Assembly (NCBI RefSeq): GCF_000220565.1
Contig: NZ_AFPM01000232.1
Span: 1 to 39,572, forward strand
Reading direction: 5' to 3'
Origin: Oceanicola sp. S124
Lineage (GTDB): Bacteria; Pseudomonadota; Alphaproteobacteria; Rhodobacterales; Rhodobacteraceae
Length of the DNA: 39,572 nt
In this document: piece after piece, positions 8,925 to 17,950 of the stretch
How the letters are laid out: every line of letters starts with the position of its first letter
How positions within the stretch are numbered: the first letter of the stretch is position 1
Program-made: the position numbers and the translations under genes
The notes under the pieces: model-generated
Databases searched by the model: none
Told to the model about the DNA's origin: nothing
The model's input: the letters and a program-made list of their open reading frames with translations, nothing else

Positions 8925-9389
8925 CTACTTGCCGCCGCTCTCGGCCTTCTTCTCCCAGCGGCCGGATTCCTCGGACCAGTAGATCGCCGCGCAGCCCGCC
9001 CCGGTCAGCGCCTTCCACTGGCCGCGCGCATGGCTCAGCGCCTCTTCGTCGTGACCGTCGAAGAGGATGCAGGCCCGCTTGACGCCCTCGATCTCGGAAG
9101 GCTCCAGCGCGGCGCCGTCGATGGTCATCAGGCAGTCGGGCCCGTTGGCGGGCTGGCCCAAGGTCAGCAGCACCGGCTGCAACTCGGCATGGGGGTTCTT
9201 GTCCTGTCCATGGGGCAGGAAGCTCTCCTCCGGGCCCAGCCACAGCTTCTGATCCAGCCAGTCCAGCCGGTCGGCATCGGTGCCGCGTACCGCCACCCGC
9301 CAGCCCGCCGCTAGGGCGCGCGGCAGCAGGTTCTGCAGGGCCCCGTCGACCGAACTGCGGGTCAGGTGGTAGAAGTAGACCTCGCCCAA
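8925..9389 (-). CDS. holC: DNA polymerase III subunit chi
   Basis: A 154-residue protein of the HolC family, the clamp-loader accessory subunit that contacts single-strand-binding protein. It begins GEVYFYHLTRSS and contains the family blocks FLPHGQD and CILFDGHDEEAL. It uses a TTG start 4 bp after the pepA stop, with GAGGG (inside the pepA end) as its ribosome-binding site, so translation should be coupled to pepA. The pepA-holC order is the same as in E. coli. The final segment is lysine/glutamate-rich and probably flexible. Confidence 0.93.
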   Translation of the reverse strand: MGEVYFYHLTRSSVDGALQNLLPRALAAGWRVAVRGTDADRLDWLDQKLWLGPEESFLPHGQDKNPHAELQPVLLTLGQPANGPDCLMTIDGAALEPSEIEGVKRACILFDGHDEEALSHARGQWKALTGAGCAAIYWSEESGRWEKKAESGGK

Positions 9390-9393
9390 GGGA

Positions 9394-10848
9394 TCAGCCC
9401 TCGTACCGGTCCGCGACGAGGCGGTTCAGCGCCAGCACGCCCCAGCCCGTCGCGCCTGCCGGCGCCAGGTCGGTGCCCGCCTTGATCGAGGCGGTGCCCG
9501 CGATGTCGAGGTGGATCCAGGGCGTCTCGTCCCGGACGAAGCGCTTCAGGAACTGCGCCGCCGTGACCGCGCCCGCCGGCCGCCCGCCGAGGTTCTTCAT
9601 GTCCGCGATGCGGCTTTTCAGCTGGTCGTCGTAGCCCTGCGCCAGAGGCATCCGCCAGGCGCCTTCACCCTCCGCCGCCGCGGCCTTCAGGAAGCTGTCG
9701 CAGAAGGCGTCGTGATTGGACCAGGTACCGGTCATCTCGTGGCCAAGCGCGATGATCACCGCGCCGGTCAGCGTGCAGAGGTCGATCATGCCGGCCGGTT
9801 TGAAGCGCTCCTGTGCGTACCACATCACGTCACAGAGCACGAGCCGCCCCTCGGCATCGGTCGAGATCACCTCGACCGTGTCGCCCTTCATCGTGCTCAG
9901 CACGTCGCCGGGGCGATAGGCATTGCCGCCGGGCATGTTCTCGACCAGCCCGACGAGGCCGACGACATTGGCCTTGGCCTTGCGCAGGGCCAGCGCCTTC
10001 ATGGTGCCGGCGACGGTGCCCGCGCCGCCCATGTCCATGGTCATGTCCTCCATGCCGCCGACAGGCTTCAGCGAGATGCCCCCGGTGTCGAAGACGACCC
10101 CCTTGCCGATCAGCGCCAGCGGCGCTTCGTCGGCACCGCCCTTCCACTGCATGACCACCACCTTCGAGGGCGTGACCGAGGCTTCGCCGACGGCCAGCAG
10201 CGCGCCCATGCCCAGATCCTTCAGCGCCGGCTCGTCCAGCACCTCGACCTCGAGGCCGAGCGCGCGCAGCTCTTCGAGCTGGTCCGAGAAGCTCTGCGTC
10301 GTCAGGACGTTGGCAGGAGCATTGACCAGATCGCGGGTGAAGAAGACGCCTGCCGCAAGGGCATCCACGACGGTGGTTTCGGGCTGGCTTGCAGCCATGA
10401 CGGTCACGGGCCCGCGGGCCGTGGCCTTGGTGGTCTTCTGGGCATCGTAGTCATAGGCACGCAACTTCAGGCCAAGGGCCAGGTCCTCGATGCCCCTGAG
10501 GTTGCCCGCCAGCACCAGCATCCCCGCCTCGCCCAGCAGCTTGCCCAGCTTCGCGCCGGTGCGGCGCAGCAGCGCGGGCTCGGGCCTGCGCGACAGGACC
10601 ACCACGTCCAGCGCCTCGGCCGCGAGGCCCTGCGGGAAGGCCAGGGTGATCACCTCGCCCTCCTTCACCTTCTGCCAGCTCTCGGCCGCGACCATCCGCG
10701 CCAGGGCGCCCTTCGTCAGCCGGTTGACCCGCCGCGCCGGGGCCGAGAGCTTGCCATCGGGCGCGACGACCACGGCAAGGCGGCCTTCCTGCCCCGGCAG
10801 GGCCTCGAGATCGGTGGCGGCAAAACGAAGGGAGACGGGTTGGGTCAC
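9394..10848 (-). CDS. pepA: Leucyl aminopeptidase (M17)
   Basis: A 484-residue cytosolic aminopeptidase with two metal ions in each active site. Seen here: GKGVVFDTGGISLKP, including metal ligand Asp254, and the M17 signature TDAEGRLVL with Asp331, Glu333 and catalytic Arg335. The open frame extends upstream, but GTG at 10848 was chosen: it is preceded by GAGGAAAG, and the protein then starts TQPVSLRFAA, while the upstream extension is Pro/Arg-rich and unlike the family. It is the first gene of pepA-holC and is divergent from lptF, the arrangement known in E. coli. Confidence 0.95.
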   Translation of the reverse strand: MTQPVSLRFAATDLEALPGQEGRLAVVVAPDGKLSAPARRVNRLTKGALARMVAAESWQKVKEGEVITLAFPQGLAAEALDVVVLSRRPEPALLRRTGAKLGKLLGEAGMLVLAGNLRGIEDLALGLKLRAYDYDAQKTTKATARGPVTVMAASQPETTVVDALAAGVFFTRDLVNAPANVLTTQSFSDQLEELRALGLEVEVLDEPALKDLGMGALLAVGEASVTPSKVVVMQWKGGADEAPLALIGKGVVFDTGGISLKPVGGMEDMTMDMGGAGTVAGTMKALALRKAKANVVGLVGLVENMPGGNAYRPGDVLSTMKGDTVEVISTDAEGRLVLCDVMWYAQERFKPAGMIDLCTLTGAVIIALGHEMTGTWSNHDAFCDSFLKAAAAEGEGAWRMPLAQGYDDQLKSRIADMKNLGGRPAGAVTAAQFLKRFVRDETPWIHLDIAGTASIKAGTDLAPAGATGWGVLALNRLVADRYEG

Positions 10849-11026
10849 GGTGCTTTCCTCGGCTGGAACTGGCGCTGCTCTGTTGGTGCCGCGCCCCGGG
10901 TCGGGCTGTCCGGGCCGGGCCCGGACCCGGCGGCGGCCGACCGGAGGCCAGAACAGGGCGCAGACCGGCGGAGGCGGCATGTCGCGCGAAGCTAACGCGG
11001 GGCCTGCGGTTTGACCAGATTGCAGT

Positions 11027-11043
11027 TTTCCCGCGCGGGGAAA
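11027..11043. promoter_or_regulatory. Inverted repeat in the pepA-lptF divergent region
   Basis: TTTCCC-GCGCG-GGGAAA lies 78 bp before lptF and 179 bp before pepA, in the 272-bp divergent gap. A TTGACC box sits at 11011-11016. No convincing -10 was seen. The rest of the gap is GC-rich and without recognisable features. Confidence 0.35.
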
Positions 11044-11120
11044 CCCGCTAGACTTGCGCGAAGGGCTGCCGGGGGGCGGCCTGGTGCTGCTATTTACGTC
11101 AAGAACCAGAAGACCCGGGG

Positions 11121-12278
11121 GTGCGCGTGGCGCGATTCGACAGATACCTGCTGTCGCAGCTTATGACGCTCTTCGGATTCTTCGCCCTCGTTCTGGTGGC
11201 GATCTACTGGATCAATTCCGCCGTGCGCCTCTTCGACCAGCTGATCGCCGACGGGCAATCGGCCTGGGTCTTCCTGGAATATACCGCGCTGACGCTGCCC
11301 AATGTGATCCGCATCACCCTGCCGATGGCGGCCTTCGCCGGGACCGTCTACGCGACCAACCGGCTGGCCTCGGAATCCGAGCTGGTGGTGATGCAGGCCA
11401 CCGGTTTCTCGCCCTGGCGGCTGGCCCGGCCGGTGCTGATCTTCGGGCTGATCACCGCGGCGATGATGTCGGTGCTGACGCATCTGCTGGTGCCGATGAG
11501 CCATGCCGAGATCGTCACCCGCAACAAGGAAATCTCGCGCAATGTCACCGCGCGCATGCTGACCGAGGGCACCTTCCTGCATCCTGCCGACGGGATCACC
11601 TTTTACATCCGCTCGATCGACGCCGATGGCGCGCTGCATGATGTCTTCCTGTCGGACCGGCGCGATGCGGAAGAGGTGCAGACCTTCACCGCCGCCCGCG
11701 CCTACCTGATCAACGCCGCAGAGGATCCCGCCGCCGAGCCGCAGCCCAAGCTGGTCATGGTCGACGGGCTGGCCCAGTCGCTCGACCTGGCGACCAACCG
11801 GCTCTACACCACACATTTCCAGGACTTCGCCTATGACGTCGGCGCGCTGATCGACGTCTCGGACGAGGTGATCCTGGGCATCCGCGACCTGCCCACCTGG
11901 CAGTTGCTGCGCGACACCGGGGTGGTCTCGCAGCTGACCGGGTCCAAGCCCGGCTGGGTGGTGCAGGAGGCCCATGGCCGCTTCGCCCAGGCCCTGCTGT
12001 GCATCGTCGCCGCGCTGATCGGCTTCGCCGCCCTGCAGGTCGGCGGCTTCTCGCGGTTCGGGGTGTGGAAGCAGATCGTCTTCGCCGTGCTGCTGCTCGT
12101 GGTGGTCAAGTTCGTCGAGGGGCTGGTCACCGACCCGGTGCGCAAGGACGCAACGCTCTGGCCGATGCTCTACCTGCCCGCGCTGGCCGGCCTCGGCCTG
12201 TCCGGCGTGCTGCTGTGGTGGGCTGCCCGCGCCCGCCGCCCGCGCAACCGCCCGCTGCCGGCCGAGGCTGCCGCATGA
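11121..12278 (+). CDS. lptF: LPS export ABC transporter permease LptF
   Basis: A 385-residue inner-membrane permease that, with LptG and the ATPase LptB, extracts lipopolysaccharide from the inner membrane. It has transmembrane segments near residues 12-32, 55-75 and 98-120, a periplasmic beta-jellyroll region (about 130-270), and three C-terminal helices (about 290-370). The segment NRLASESELVVMQATGFSPWRL is the typical coupling-helix region. The start is GTG at 11121, or GTG at 11127 (giving MARFDRY), which has better spacing from GGGGG. It overlaps lptG by 4 bp (ATGA). Confidence 0.93.
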   Translation: MRVARFDRYLLSQLMTLFGFFALVLVAIYWINSAVRLFDQLIADGQSAWVFLEYTALTLPNVIRITLPMAAFAGTVYATNRLASESELVVMQATGFSPWRLARPVLIFGLITAAMMSVLTHLLVPMSHAEIVTRNKEISRNVTARMLTEGTFLHPADGITFYIRSIDADGALHDVFLSDRRDAEEVQTFTAARAYLINAAEDPAAEPQPKLVMVDGLAQSLDLATNRLYTTHFQDFAYDVGALIDVSDEVILGIRDLPTWQLLRDTGVVSQLTGSKPGWVVQEAHGRFAQALLCIVAALIGFAALQVGGFSRFGVWKQIVFAVLLLVVVKFVEGLVTDPVRKDATLWPMLYLPALAGLGLSGVLLWWAARARRPRNRPLPAEAAA

Positions 12279-13390
12279 TCCTGCACGCCTATTTCGCCCG
12301 CCGCTTCGCCAAGTCCTTCCTGCTGATCCTCGGCATCTTCTTCCTGCTGACCGCGATGATCGACATGGTCGAGCAGATGCGGATCATGTCCAACTACGAT
12401 GTCTCGCTCGGCCAGATCATCGGGCTGGTGCTGCTGAACGTGCCCGCCGGTCTCTACGAGATCCTGCCACTGATCATGATCCTGGCCACGGTCTCGCTGT
12501 TCCTGGCCCTGTCGCGCTCGTCCGAGCTGGTGGTGGCGCGGGCCGTCGGGCGCTCGGCGCTGAAGACGCTGATGGCGCCGCTGGCGGTGGCTCTGCTGAT
12601 CGGCATCGTGACCGTCGCCATGCTGAACCCGATCGTCGCCTCGACCTCGAAGCGCTTCGAGACGGTGGCGGAAAGCTATCGCTCGGGGGGATCGGACACG
12701 CTGTCGGTTTCGGCCGAGGGGCTCTGGCTGCGCCAGGGCGGTGCCGAGGGGCAGACAGTGATCCGCGCCGCCCGCGCCAACCCCCAGGCGACAGAGCTGT
12801 ACGACGTGACGATGATCACCTATGCGCCGCTTGGCCCCGAGGGGGTCGGCGGTGGCCCGCTGCGCCGCATCGAGGCCAAGAGCGCACGTCTGACCCAAGG
12901 CGCCTGGGCGCTGAGCGATGTCAAGCTCTGGCCCCTGTCGGACGGTATCAACCCCGAGGCCGACGCCGAGGTTCACGCGACCTATTTCCTGCCCTCGACC
13001 CTGACCGAAGAGCGCATCCGCGACAGCTTCGGCGACCCCTCGGCGATCCCGATCTGGGAGCTGCCCGCCTATATCGCCCAGCTTGAACGGGCCGGGTTCT
13101 CGGCCCGCCGCCACGCGGTCTGGCTGCAGATGGAGCTGGCCCGGCCGCTGTTCCTGCTGGCCATGGTCGTGGTCTCGGCCGCCTTCACCATGCGCCCGGC
13201 GCGCTTCGGCCGTACCGGGCAATCGGTGCTGGTGGCGATCCTGCTGGGCTTCTCGCTTTACTACATCCGGAACTTCGCCCAGGTATTGGGGGAAAACGGG
13301 CAGATCCCGGTGATGCTGGCGGCCTGGGCGCCGCCGGTCGCCGCGCTTCTGCTCTCGACCGGCTTACTGCTACAGATGGAGGACGGCTGA
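12275..13390 (+). CDS. lptG: LPS export ABC transporter permease LptG
   Basis: A 371-residue partner of LptF with the same layout: N-terminal helices (AKSFLLILGIFFLLTAMID), a cytoplasmic loop ALSRSSELVVARAVGRS, a periplasmic jellyroll, and C-terminal helices. The ATG overlaps the lptF stop. Its own stop overlaps the lptD start by one base, giving a continuous lptF-lptG-lptD translational unit. In E. coli lptFG and lptD are at separate loci, so this fused order is characteristic of alphaproteobacteria. Confidence 0.93.
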   Translation: MILHAYFARRFAKSFLLILGIFFLLTAMIDMVEQMRIMSNYDVSLGQIIGLVLLNVPAGLYEILPLIMILATVSLFLALSRSSELVVARAVGRSALKTLMAPLAVALLIGIVTVAMLNPIVASTSKRFETVAESYRSGGSDTLSVSAEGLWLRQGGAEGQTVIRAARANPQATELYDVTMITYAPLGPEGVGGGPLRRIEAKSARLTQGAWALSDVKLWPLSDGINPEADAEVHATYFLPSTLTEERIRDSFGDPSAIPIWELPAYIAQLERAGFSARRHAVWLQMELARPLFLLAMVVVSAAFTMRPARFGRTGQSVLVAILLGFSLYYIRNFAQVLGENGQIPVMLAAWAPPVAALLLSTGLLLQMEDG

Positions 13391-15585
13391 TGGCGGCTCC
13401 CTTCCGCCCCGCGCGTCGGGCGTCCCTTCCAGGCCCCCGGCGCAACCGCGCCGGCGCGCTGGTCCTTGCCGCGATGCTGGCCGGCACGCCCCTGGCGCTG
13501 CGGGCGGCGACCCCGGCGATGCTGGTCGCCGACCAGATCTACCTGGCCGGCAACGACCGCATCGTCGCCGAAGGCCATGTCGAGGCCCTGCAGGGCGACA
13601 TCCGCCTGTCTGCGCAACGGATCACCTATGACCAGGCCACCGGCGAGCTGCTCATCGAGGGCCCGATCCGGATGACCGAAGAGGGCGGCGAGACGGTGAT
13701 AATCGCCGATGCCGGCCGCCTCGACGCCGAGCTGCGCGAAGGGCTGCTGACCGGGGCGCGCATGATGCTCTCGGCGCAGGTGCAACTGGCGGCCGCGCAG
13801 ATCAACCGCAGCGAAGACCGCTACACCGAGCTGACACGGGCCACCGTTTCATCCTGCCATGTCTGCGAGGACGGGCGCCCGCCGCTGTGGCAGATCCGCG
13901 CCAAGCGGGTGACCCATGACCAGGAGGCCGGGCAGCTCTACTTCGACGCCGCGCGCTTCGAGGTGCTGGGGGTGCCGCTGCTCTACCTGCCGCACATGCG
14001 GATGCCCGACCCCAGCCAGGACCGCTCCACCGGCTTCCTGATCCCCTCGATCCGGCGGAACTCGCTTCTGGGGACCGGGCTGAAGCTACCCTACTTCTGG
14101 GCGATGAACGACAGCCGCGACCTGACGCTGACCCCCTACCTGTCCCAGGACACCCGGACACTGGAATTCCGCTATCGCCAGGCCTTCGCCGAAGGGGCAC
14201 TCGGGATCTCCGGGGCGGTCAGCTCGGACGAGCTGCTGCCCGGCGAGGCACGCGGCTATCTCGAAGCCGCGGGCCGCTTCCTGCTGCCCCGCGACCTGGT
14301 GCTGAGCTTCGACATCGAGGCGGTGACCGACGACGGCTACCTTGCCGATTACGACTACTCGGACAAGGACCGACTGGACAGTCGTCTTGCGGTCGAGAGG
14401 GCCCGGCGCGACGAATGGCTCAGCCTCTCGGTCACGCATTACTATTCGCTGCGCGAGGACGAGGACAATTCCACCCTGCCGTCGATCATCGGTGACGTGA
14501 CCTACGAGAGCCGGCATTTCCCCTCGACCCTGGGCGGAGAGCTGCGCCTGGGCGCCGAGTGGCACCACCACTACCGCTATTCCACCGATGCGACCGACGG
14601 GCCGGATGCCGACAGCGTGGTCGACGGGCGCGACGTGACCCGGCTGACCGCCAGCGCCGACTGGCGCCGCTGGTACACCCTGCCCGCCGGCATCCGCGCC
14701 GAGATGATGGCCGGGGTGGCCATCGACAGCTTCCGCACCTCGCAGGACGTGACCCTGCCGGACCGCCAGACCGGCGTCACCCCGATGACCGCCCTGACCC
14801 TGCGCTGGCCGATGATGCGGACCACTGCCTCGGGGGCGACCCAGGTCCTGGAACCCGTGGCCCAGATCGCCTGGTCCGGCGGCCACGACCTGGACGTCGC
14901 CAATGACGAGAGCACCCGCCTTGAATTCGACGAAGGCAACCTGCTGGGTCTGACCCGCTTTACCGCACCGGACCGGCGCGAACGGGGCTGGCGCGGCGCC
15001 TATGGTGTCTCGTGGTCCCATTTCGACCCCACGGGCTGGGAAGGCCGGCTCGTGCTTGGGCAGGTGGTGCAGGAGCATCCCGACGCGGCCTTCAGCCAGA
15101 CCTCGGGGCTCAGCTCGACCTACTCGGATCTGCTGATCGCCGGGCAGATCGTCGCGCCGGGCGGCTTCAGCTTCTCGGCCCGCGGCCTCTTCGAGGATGC
15201 GCTGGACCCCGACCGCGCCGAGGCCCGCGCCGCCTGGAGCAATGCCCGCACCGCGCTGTCTGCCTCTTACGTCTGGCTTGGCCCCGACCCGCAGGAAGAC
15301 CGGCCCAACGTGATCTCGGAATGGGTGGTGGACGGCAGCTATCGCTGGAACGACAGCTGGCTGACCTCGGCGGATGTGCGCTACGACGTGGCCGACGACC
15401 GCCTTGCGAAGGCCGGTTTCGGCGTCACCTGGTCCAACGAATGTGTCGACGTGGCGCTTGGCATCTCGAAGAGCTTCGCCTCCTCGACCGTGCTGACCCC
15501 CTCGACCGATTTCAGCTTCACCATCGGTCTCAGGGGCTTCTCGGCCTCCAGCGGGGGACGCGTGGGGTCTAAATCCTGCAGCTGA
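13390..15585 (+). CDS. lptD: LPS assembly outer-membrane protein LptD
   Basis: A 731-residue outer-membrane beta-barrel that inserts lipopolysaccharide in the outer leaflet. A signal sequence ends near ALRAA (about residue 39). An OstA/LptA-like jellyroll follows (about 45-145), then a large barrel. Conserved cysteines are seen: Cys156 and Cys159 in SSCHVC, one in SNEC, and one two residues from the end (KSCS). This fits the inter-domain disulphides needed for LptD maturation. It starts one base inside the lptG stop. It is followed by a spaced inverted repeat and a good promoter for surA. Confidence 0.94.
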   Translation: MAAPFRPARRASLPGPRRNRAGALVLAAMLAGTPLALRAATPAMLVADQIYLAGNDRIVAEGHVEALQGDIRLSAQRITYDQATGELLIEGPIRMTEEGGETVIIADAGRLDAELREGLLTGARMMLSAQVQLAAAQINRSEDRYTELTRATVSSCHVCEDGRPPLWQIRAKRVTHDQEAGQLYFDAARFEVLGVPLLYLPHMRMPDPSQDRSTGFLIPSIRRNSLLGTGLKLPYFWAMNDSRDLTLTPYLSQDTRTLEFRYRQAFAEGALGISGAVSSDELLPGEARGYLEAAGRFLLPRDLVLSFDIEAVTDDGYLADYDYSDKDRLDSRLAVERARRDEWLSLSVTHYYSLREDEDNSTLPSIIGDVTYESRHFPSTLGGELRLGAEWHHHYRYSTDATDGPDADSVVDGRDVTRLTASADWRRWYTLPAGIRAEMMAGVAIDSFRTSQDVTLPDRQTGVTPMTALTLRWPMMRTTASGATQVLEPVAQIAWSGGHDLDVANDESTRLEFDEGNLLGLTRFTAPDRRERGWRGAYGVSWSHFDPTGWEGRLVLGQVVQEHPDAAFSQTSGLSSTYSDLLIAGQIVAPGGFSFSARGLFEDALDPDRAEARAAWSNARTALSASYVWLGPDPQEDRPNVISEWVVDGSYRWNDSWLTSADVRYDVADDRLAKAGFGVTWSNECVDVALGISKSFASSTVLTPSTDFSFTIGLRGFSASSGGRVGSKSCS

Positions 15586-15598
15586 GGGGATCGGCACT

Positions 15599-15651
15599 TG
15601 ACCACCCCTTGGTCAGGAAGCGATTGAGAGATGGGCCCGATCCGATATAGA
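15599..15651 (+). promoter_or_regulatory. Inverted repeat and sigma70-type promoter upstream of surA
   Basis: TGACCA-N5-TGGTCA (15599-15615) is a perfect 6-bp dyad. It is followed by TTGAGA (15624-15629), 16 bp, TATAGA (15646-15651). This would start transcription near 15658, just before surA, giving surA-rsmA a promoter separate from lptFGD. The dyad ends 9 bp before the -35 and could be an operator. Assignment rests on consensus and spacing. Confidence 0.5.
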
Positions 15652-15721
15652 TAGGGCGAAAGGGGGGCGCCGCCGGATGCCCTCGCAGAAAGAGATGAAG
15701 GCAGAGATGACCAGGGCAGAC

Positions 15722-16975
15722 ATGACAACTTCCGTTCCGCAAAGCCCCCTTCACCGCAAGGCACGCCACCTGCTGGCGCCGCTGGCAGCCTGCGCCGTCC
15801 TGCTTGGTGCGGCCCTGCCCGCCATGGCCCAGAGCTTCGGCCCGGCCATCCGCGTCAACGACAAGGTCATCACCGAATACGAGCTGGATCAGCGCGCCCG
15901 CATGCTGCAGATCTTCAGCGCCCCCGGCGACCCCGCCCAACTGGCCCGCGAACAGCTGATCGAGGACCGCCTGAAGGCCGGCGCCGCCGAGCGCTTCGGC
16001 CTCAAGGCCGATCCCGCCGAGGTCGAGGCCTCGATGACGCAATTCGCCTCTCAGGCCAGCATGGAAACCGCACAGTTCGTCACCGCGCTTGGCCAGGAAG
16101 GCGTCTCTGAACAGACCTTCCGCGATTTCATCGCCTCGAACGTGGTCTGGCGCCAGGTCGTGCGCGGCCTCTTCGCATCGAAGGTCAACGTCAGCGAGGA
16201 AGAGATCGACCGCGCCATTGCCAGCCAGTCCCAGGGCGGCGGCGTGCAGGTGCTGCTCTCCGAGATCTTCATCCCGACCGCGCAGAACCCCGGGGGCGCT
16301 GCGGACCTGGCCCGGCAGATCTCGCAGATGACCTCGATCGACGCCTTTGCCAATGCCGCGCGCCAGTATTCTGCCGCCCCCTCGCGGGGCAATGGCGGCC
16401 GTATCAACTGGATGAGCATCTCGAACCTGCCGCCCGCCCTGCAGCCCGTGATCATGGGCCTGCGCCCCGGCCAGGTGACCCAGCCGCAGCAGGTCAACGG
16501 TGCCCTGGCGCTGTTCCAGCTGCGGGCGATCCAGGAAAGCACTGCCGCCCGTCAGGAATATTCCGCCATCGAGTATGCGCGCTACTTCATTCCCGGCGGC
16601 CGCTCGCCCGAGGCGCTGGCCAAGGCCGCCGAGATAGCCTCTGGCATCGACACCTGTGATGACCTCTACGGCGTGGCCCTGGGCCAGCCCGAAGAGGTGC
16701 TGGACCGCGTGAGCCTCGCCCCCGGCGAGATCCCCTCGGATATCGGCCTCGAGCTGGCCAAGCTGGACGACAACGAGGTCTCGACCGCGCTGACCACCAA
16801 CAACGGTCAGACCCTGGTGCTGCTGATGCTCTGCGGCCGGACCCCGGCCGGCGCCGGCGCGGATGGCGAGATCGACCGCGCCGCCGTGCTGCAGCAGCTG
16901 CAGAACCGTCGTCTCGGCTCTTACGCCGAGGGCTACCTGGCCCAGCTGCGCTCCGAAGCGCGCATCGTCGAGTAA
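15722..16975 (+). CDS. surA: Periplasmic peptidyl-prolyl isomerase / chaperone SurA
   Basis: A 417-residue secreted chaperone for outer-membrane proteins. The signal peptide ends at LGAALPAMA|QS. The N-terminal SurA fold follows (RVNDKVITEYELDQRARML). One parvulin PPIase-type domain is seen around residues 170-270, including SEIFIP and a FANAARQYSAAPS segment before GGRINWM. The start could be any of several in-frame ATGs (15677, 15707, 15722); 15722 has AGGG upstream and gives a normal-length signal peptide. rsmA begins on the next base after the stop; pdxA, usual in this slot, is missing. Confidence 0.9.
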   Translation: MTTSVPQSPLHRKARHLLAPLAACAVLLGAALPAMAQSFGPAIRVNDKVITEYELDQRARMLQIFSAPGDPAQLAREQLIEDRLKAGAAERFGLKADPAEVEASMTQFASQASMETAQFVTALGQEGVSEQTFRDFIASNVVWRQVVRGLFASKVNVSEEEIDRAIASQSQGGGVQVLLSEIFIPTAQNPGGAADLARQISQMTSIDAFANAARQYSAAPSRGNGGRINWMSISNLPPALQPVIMGLRPGQVTQPQQVNGALALFQLRAIQESTAARQEYSAIEYARYFIPGGRSPEALAKAAEIASGIDTCDDLYGVALGQPEEVLDRVSLAPGEIPSDIGLELAKLDDNEVSTALTTNNGQTLVLLMLCGRTPAGAGADGEIDRAAVLQQLQNRRLGSYAEGYLAQLRSEARIVE

Positions 16976-17818
16976 ATGGCTGCCATCGACGGACTTCCGC
17001 CGCTGCGTGAAGTCATCGCAACCCATGGCCTCGCGGCGAAGAAGTCGCTGGGCCAGAACTTCCTGCTGGATCTGAACCTGACCGCCAAGATCGCCCGCCA
17101 GGCCGGGGACCTGTCGGGCTGCGACGTGCTGGAGATCGGCCCCGGCCCCGGCGGGCTGACCCGTGGCCTGCTCTCCGAAGGCGCGCGCAAGGTGCTGGCA
17201 ATCGAGAAGGACGCCCGCTGCCTGCCGGCGCTGGCCGAGGTTGCGGCGCATTATCCCGGGCGCCTTCAGGTGATCGAGGGCGACGCGCTGCAAATCGACC
17301 CGCTGGCGCATCTGACCCCGCCCATCCGCGTCGCCGCCAACCTGCCCTACAACGTCGGCACGGAACTGCTGGTGCGCTGGCTGACGCCGCCCGAATGGCC
17401 GCCCTTCTGGGAAAGCCTGACGCTGATGTTCCAGCGCGAGGTGGCCGAGCGGATCGTCGCCGCGCCGGGCTCCAAGGCCTATGGCCGGCTGGCGCTGCTG
17501 GCCTCCTGGCGGGCCGAGGCGCGCATCGCCATCTCGCTGCCGCCCGAGGCCTTCACGCCGCCGCCCAAGGTCTCTTCCGCCGTTGTCCACCTGACCGCCC
17601 TGCCCGAACCGCGCTACCCCGCCGACCCGAAGGTGCTGGAGCGCGTCGTGGCCCAGGCCTTCAACCAGCGTCGCAAGATGCTGCGCGCCGCGCTGAAGGG
17701 ACTTGCGCCGGATCTGGAAGACCGCCTGCTGGCCTCGGGCATCAAGCCCACCGACCGCGCCGAGACCGTGGGGCTGGAGCAGTTCTGCGCCCTCGCCCGC
17801 AACATCGCCGCAGGCTGA
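16976..17818 (+). CDS. rsmA: 16S rRNA dimethyladenosine transferase RsmA (KsgA)
   Basis: A 280-residue S-adenosylmethionine-dependent enzyme that dimethylates two adjacent adenines near the 3' end of 16S rRNA during small-subunit maturation. [11 protein letters not shown] marks the N-terminal substrate loop. [10 protein letters not shown] (from Glu53) is motif I, and NLPYN (from Asn122) is the catalytic motif IV. The start abuts the surA stop with no gap, so it is translated from the surA message. A bidirectional hairpin terminator follows. Confidence 0.96.
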   Translation: MAAIDGLPPLREVIATHGLAAKKSLGQNFLLDLNLTAKIARQAGDLSGCDVLEIGPGPGGLTRGLLSEGARKVLAIEKDARCLPALAEVAAHYPGRLQVIEGDALQIDPLAHLTPPIRVAANLPYNVGTELLVRWLTPPEWPPFWESLTLMFQREVAERIVAAPGSKAYGRLALLASWRAEARIAISLPPEAFTPPPKVSSAVVHLTALPEPRYPADPKVLERVVAQAFNQRRKMLRAALKGLAPDLEDRLLASGIKPTDRAETVGLEQFCALARNIAAG

Positions 17819-17883
17819 GCTGCCGCCCCGCGCGAGTTGCTGCAACGCCCCGGCGTCGCCTCCCCGGACAGGCATAAACGACA

Positions 17884-17909
17884 ACAGGCGGCCCCAAGGG
17901 ACCGCCTGT
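17884..17909. terminator. Bidirectional hairpin terminator
   Basis: ACAGGCGG-N10-CCGCCTGT is a perfect 8-bp stem between the convergent rsmA and DUF4167 genes, with further C/G pairing possible inside. It is followed by CTGTATGTTT on the plus strand, a weak T-rich tail. Confidence 0.65.
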
Positions 17910-17950
17910 CTGTATGTTTGCGCTCATGCCTGCCCAGGGCAGGCAGCGCC

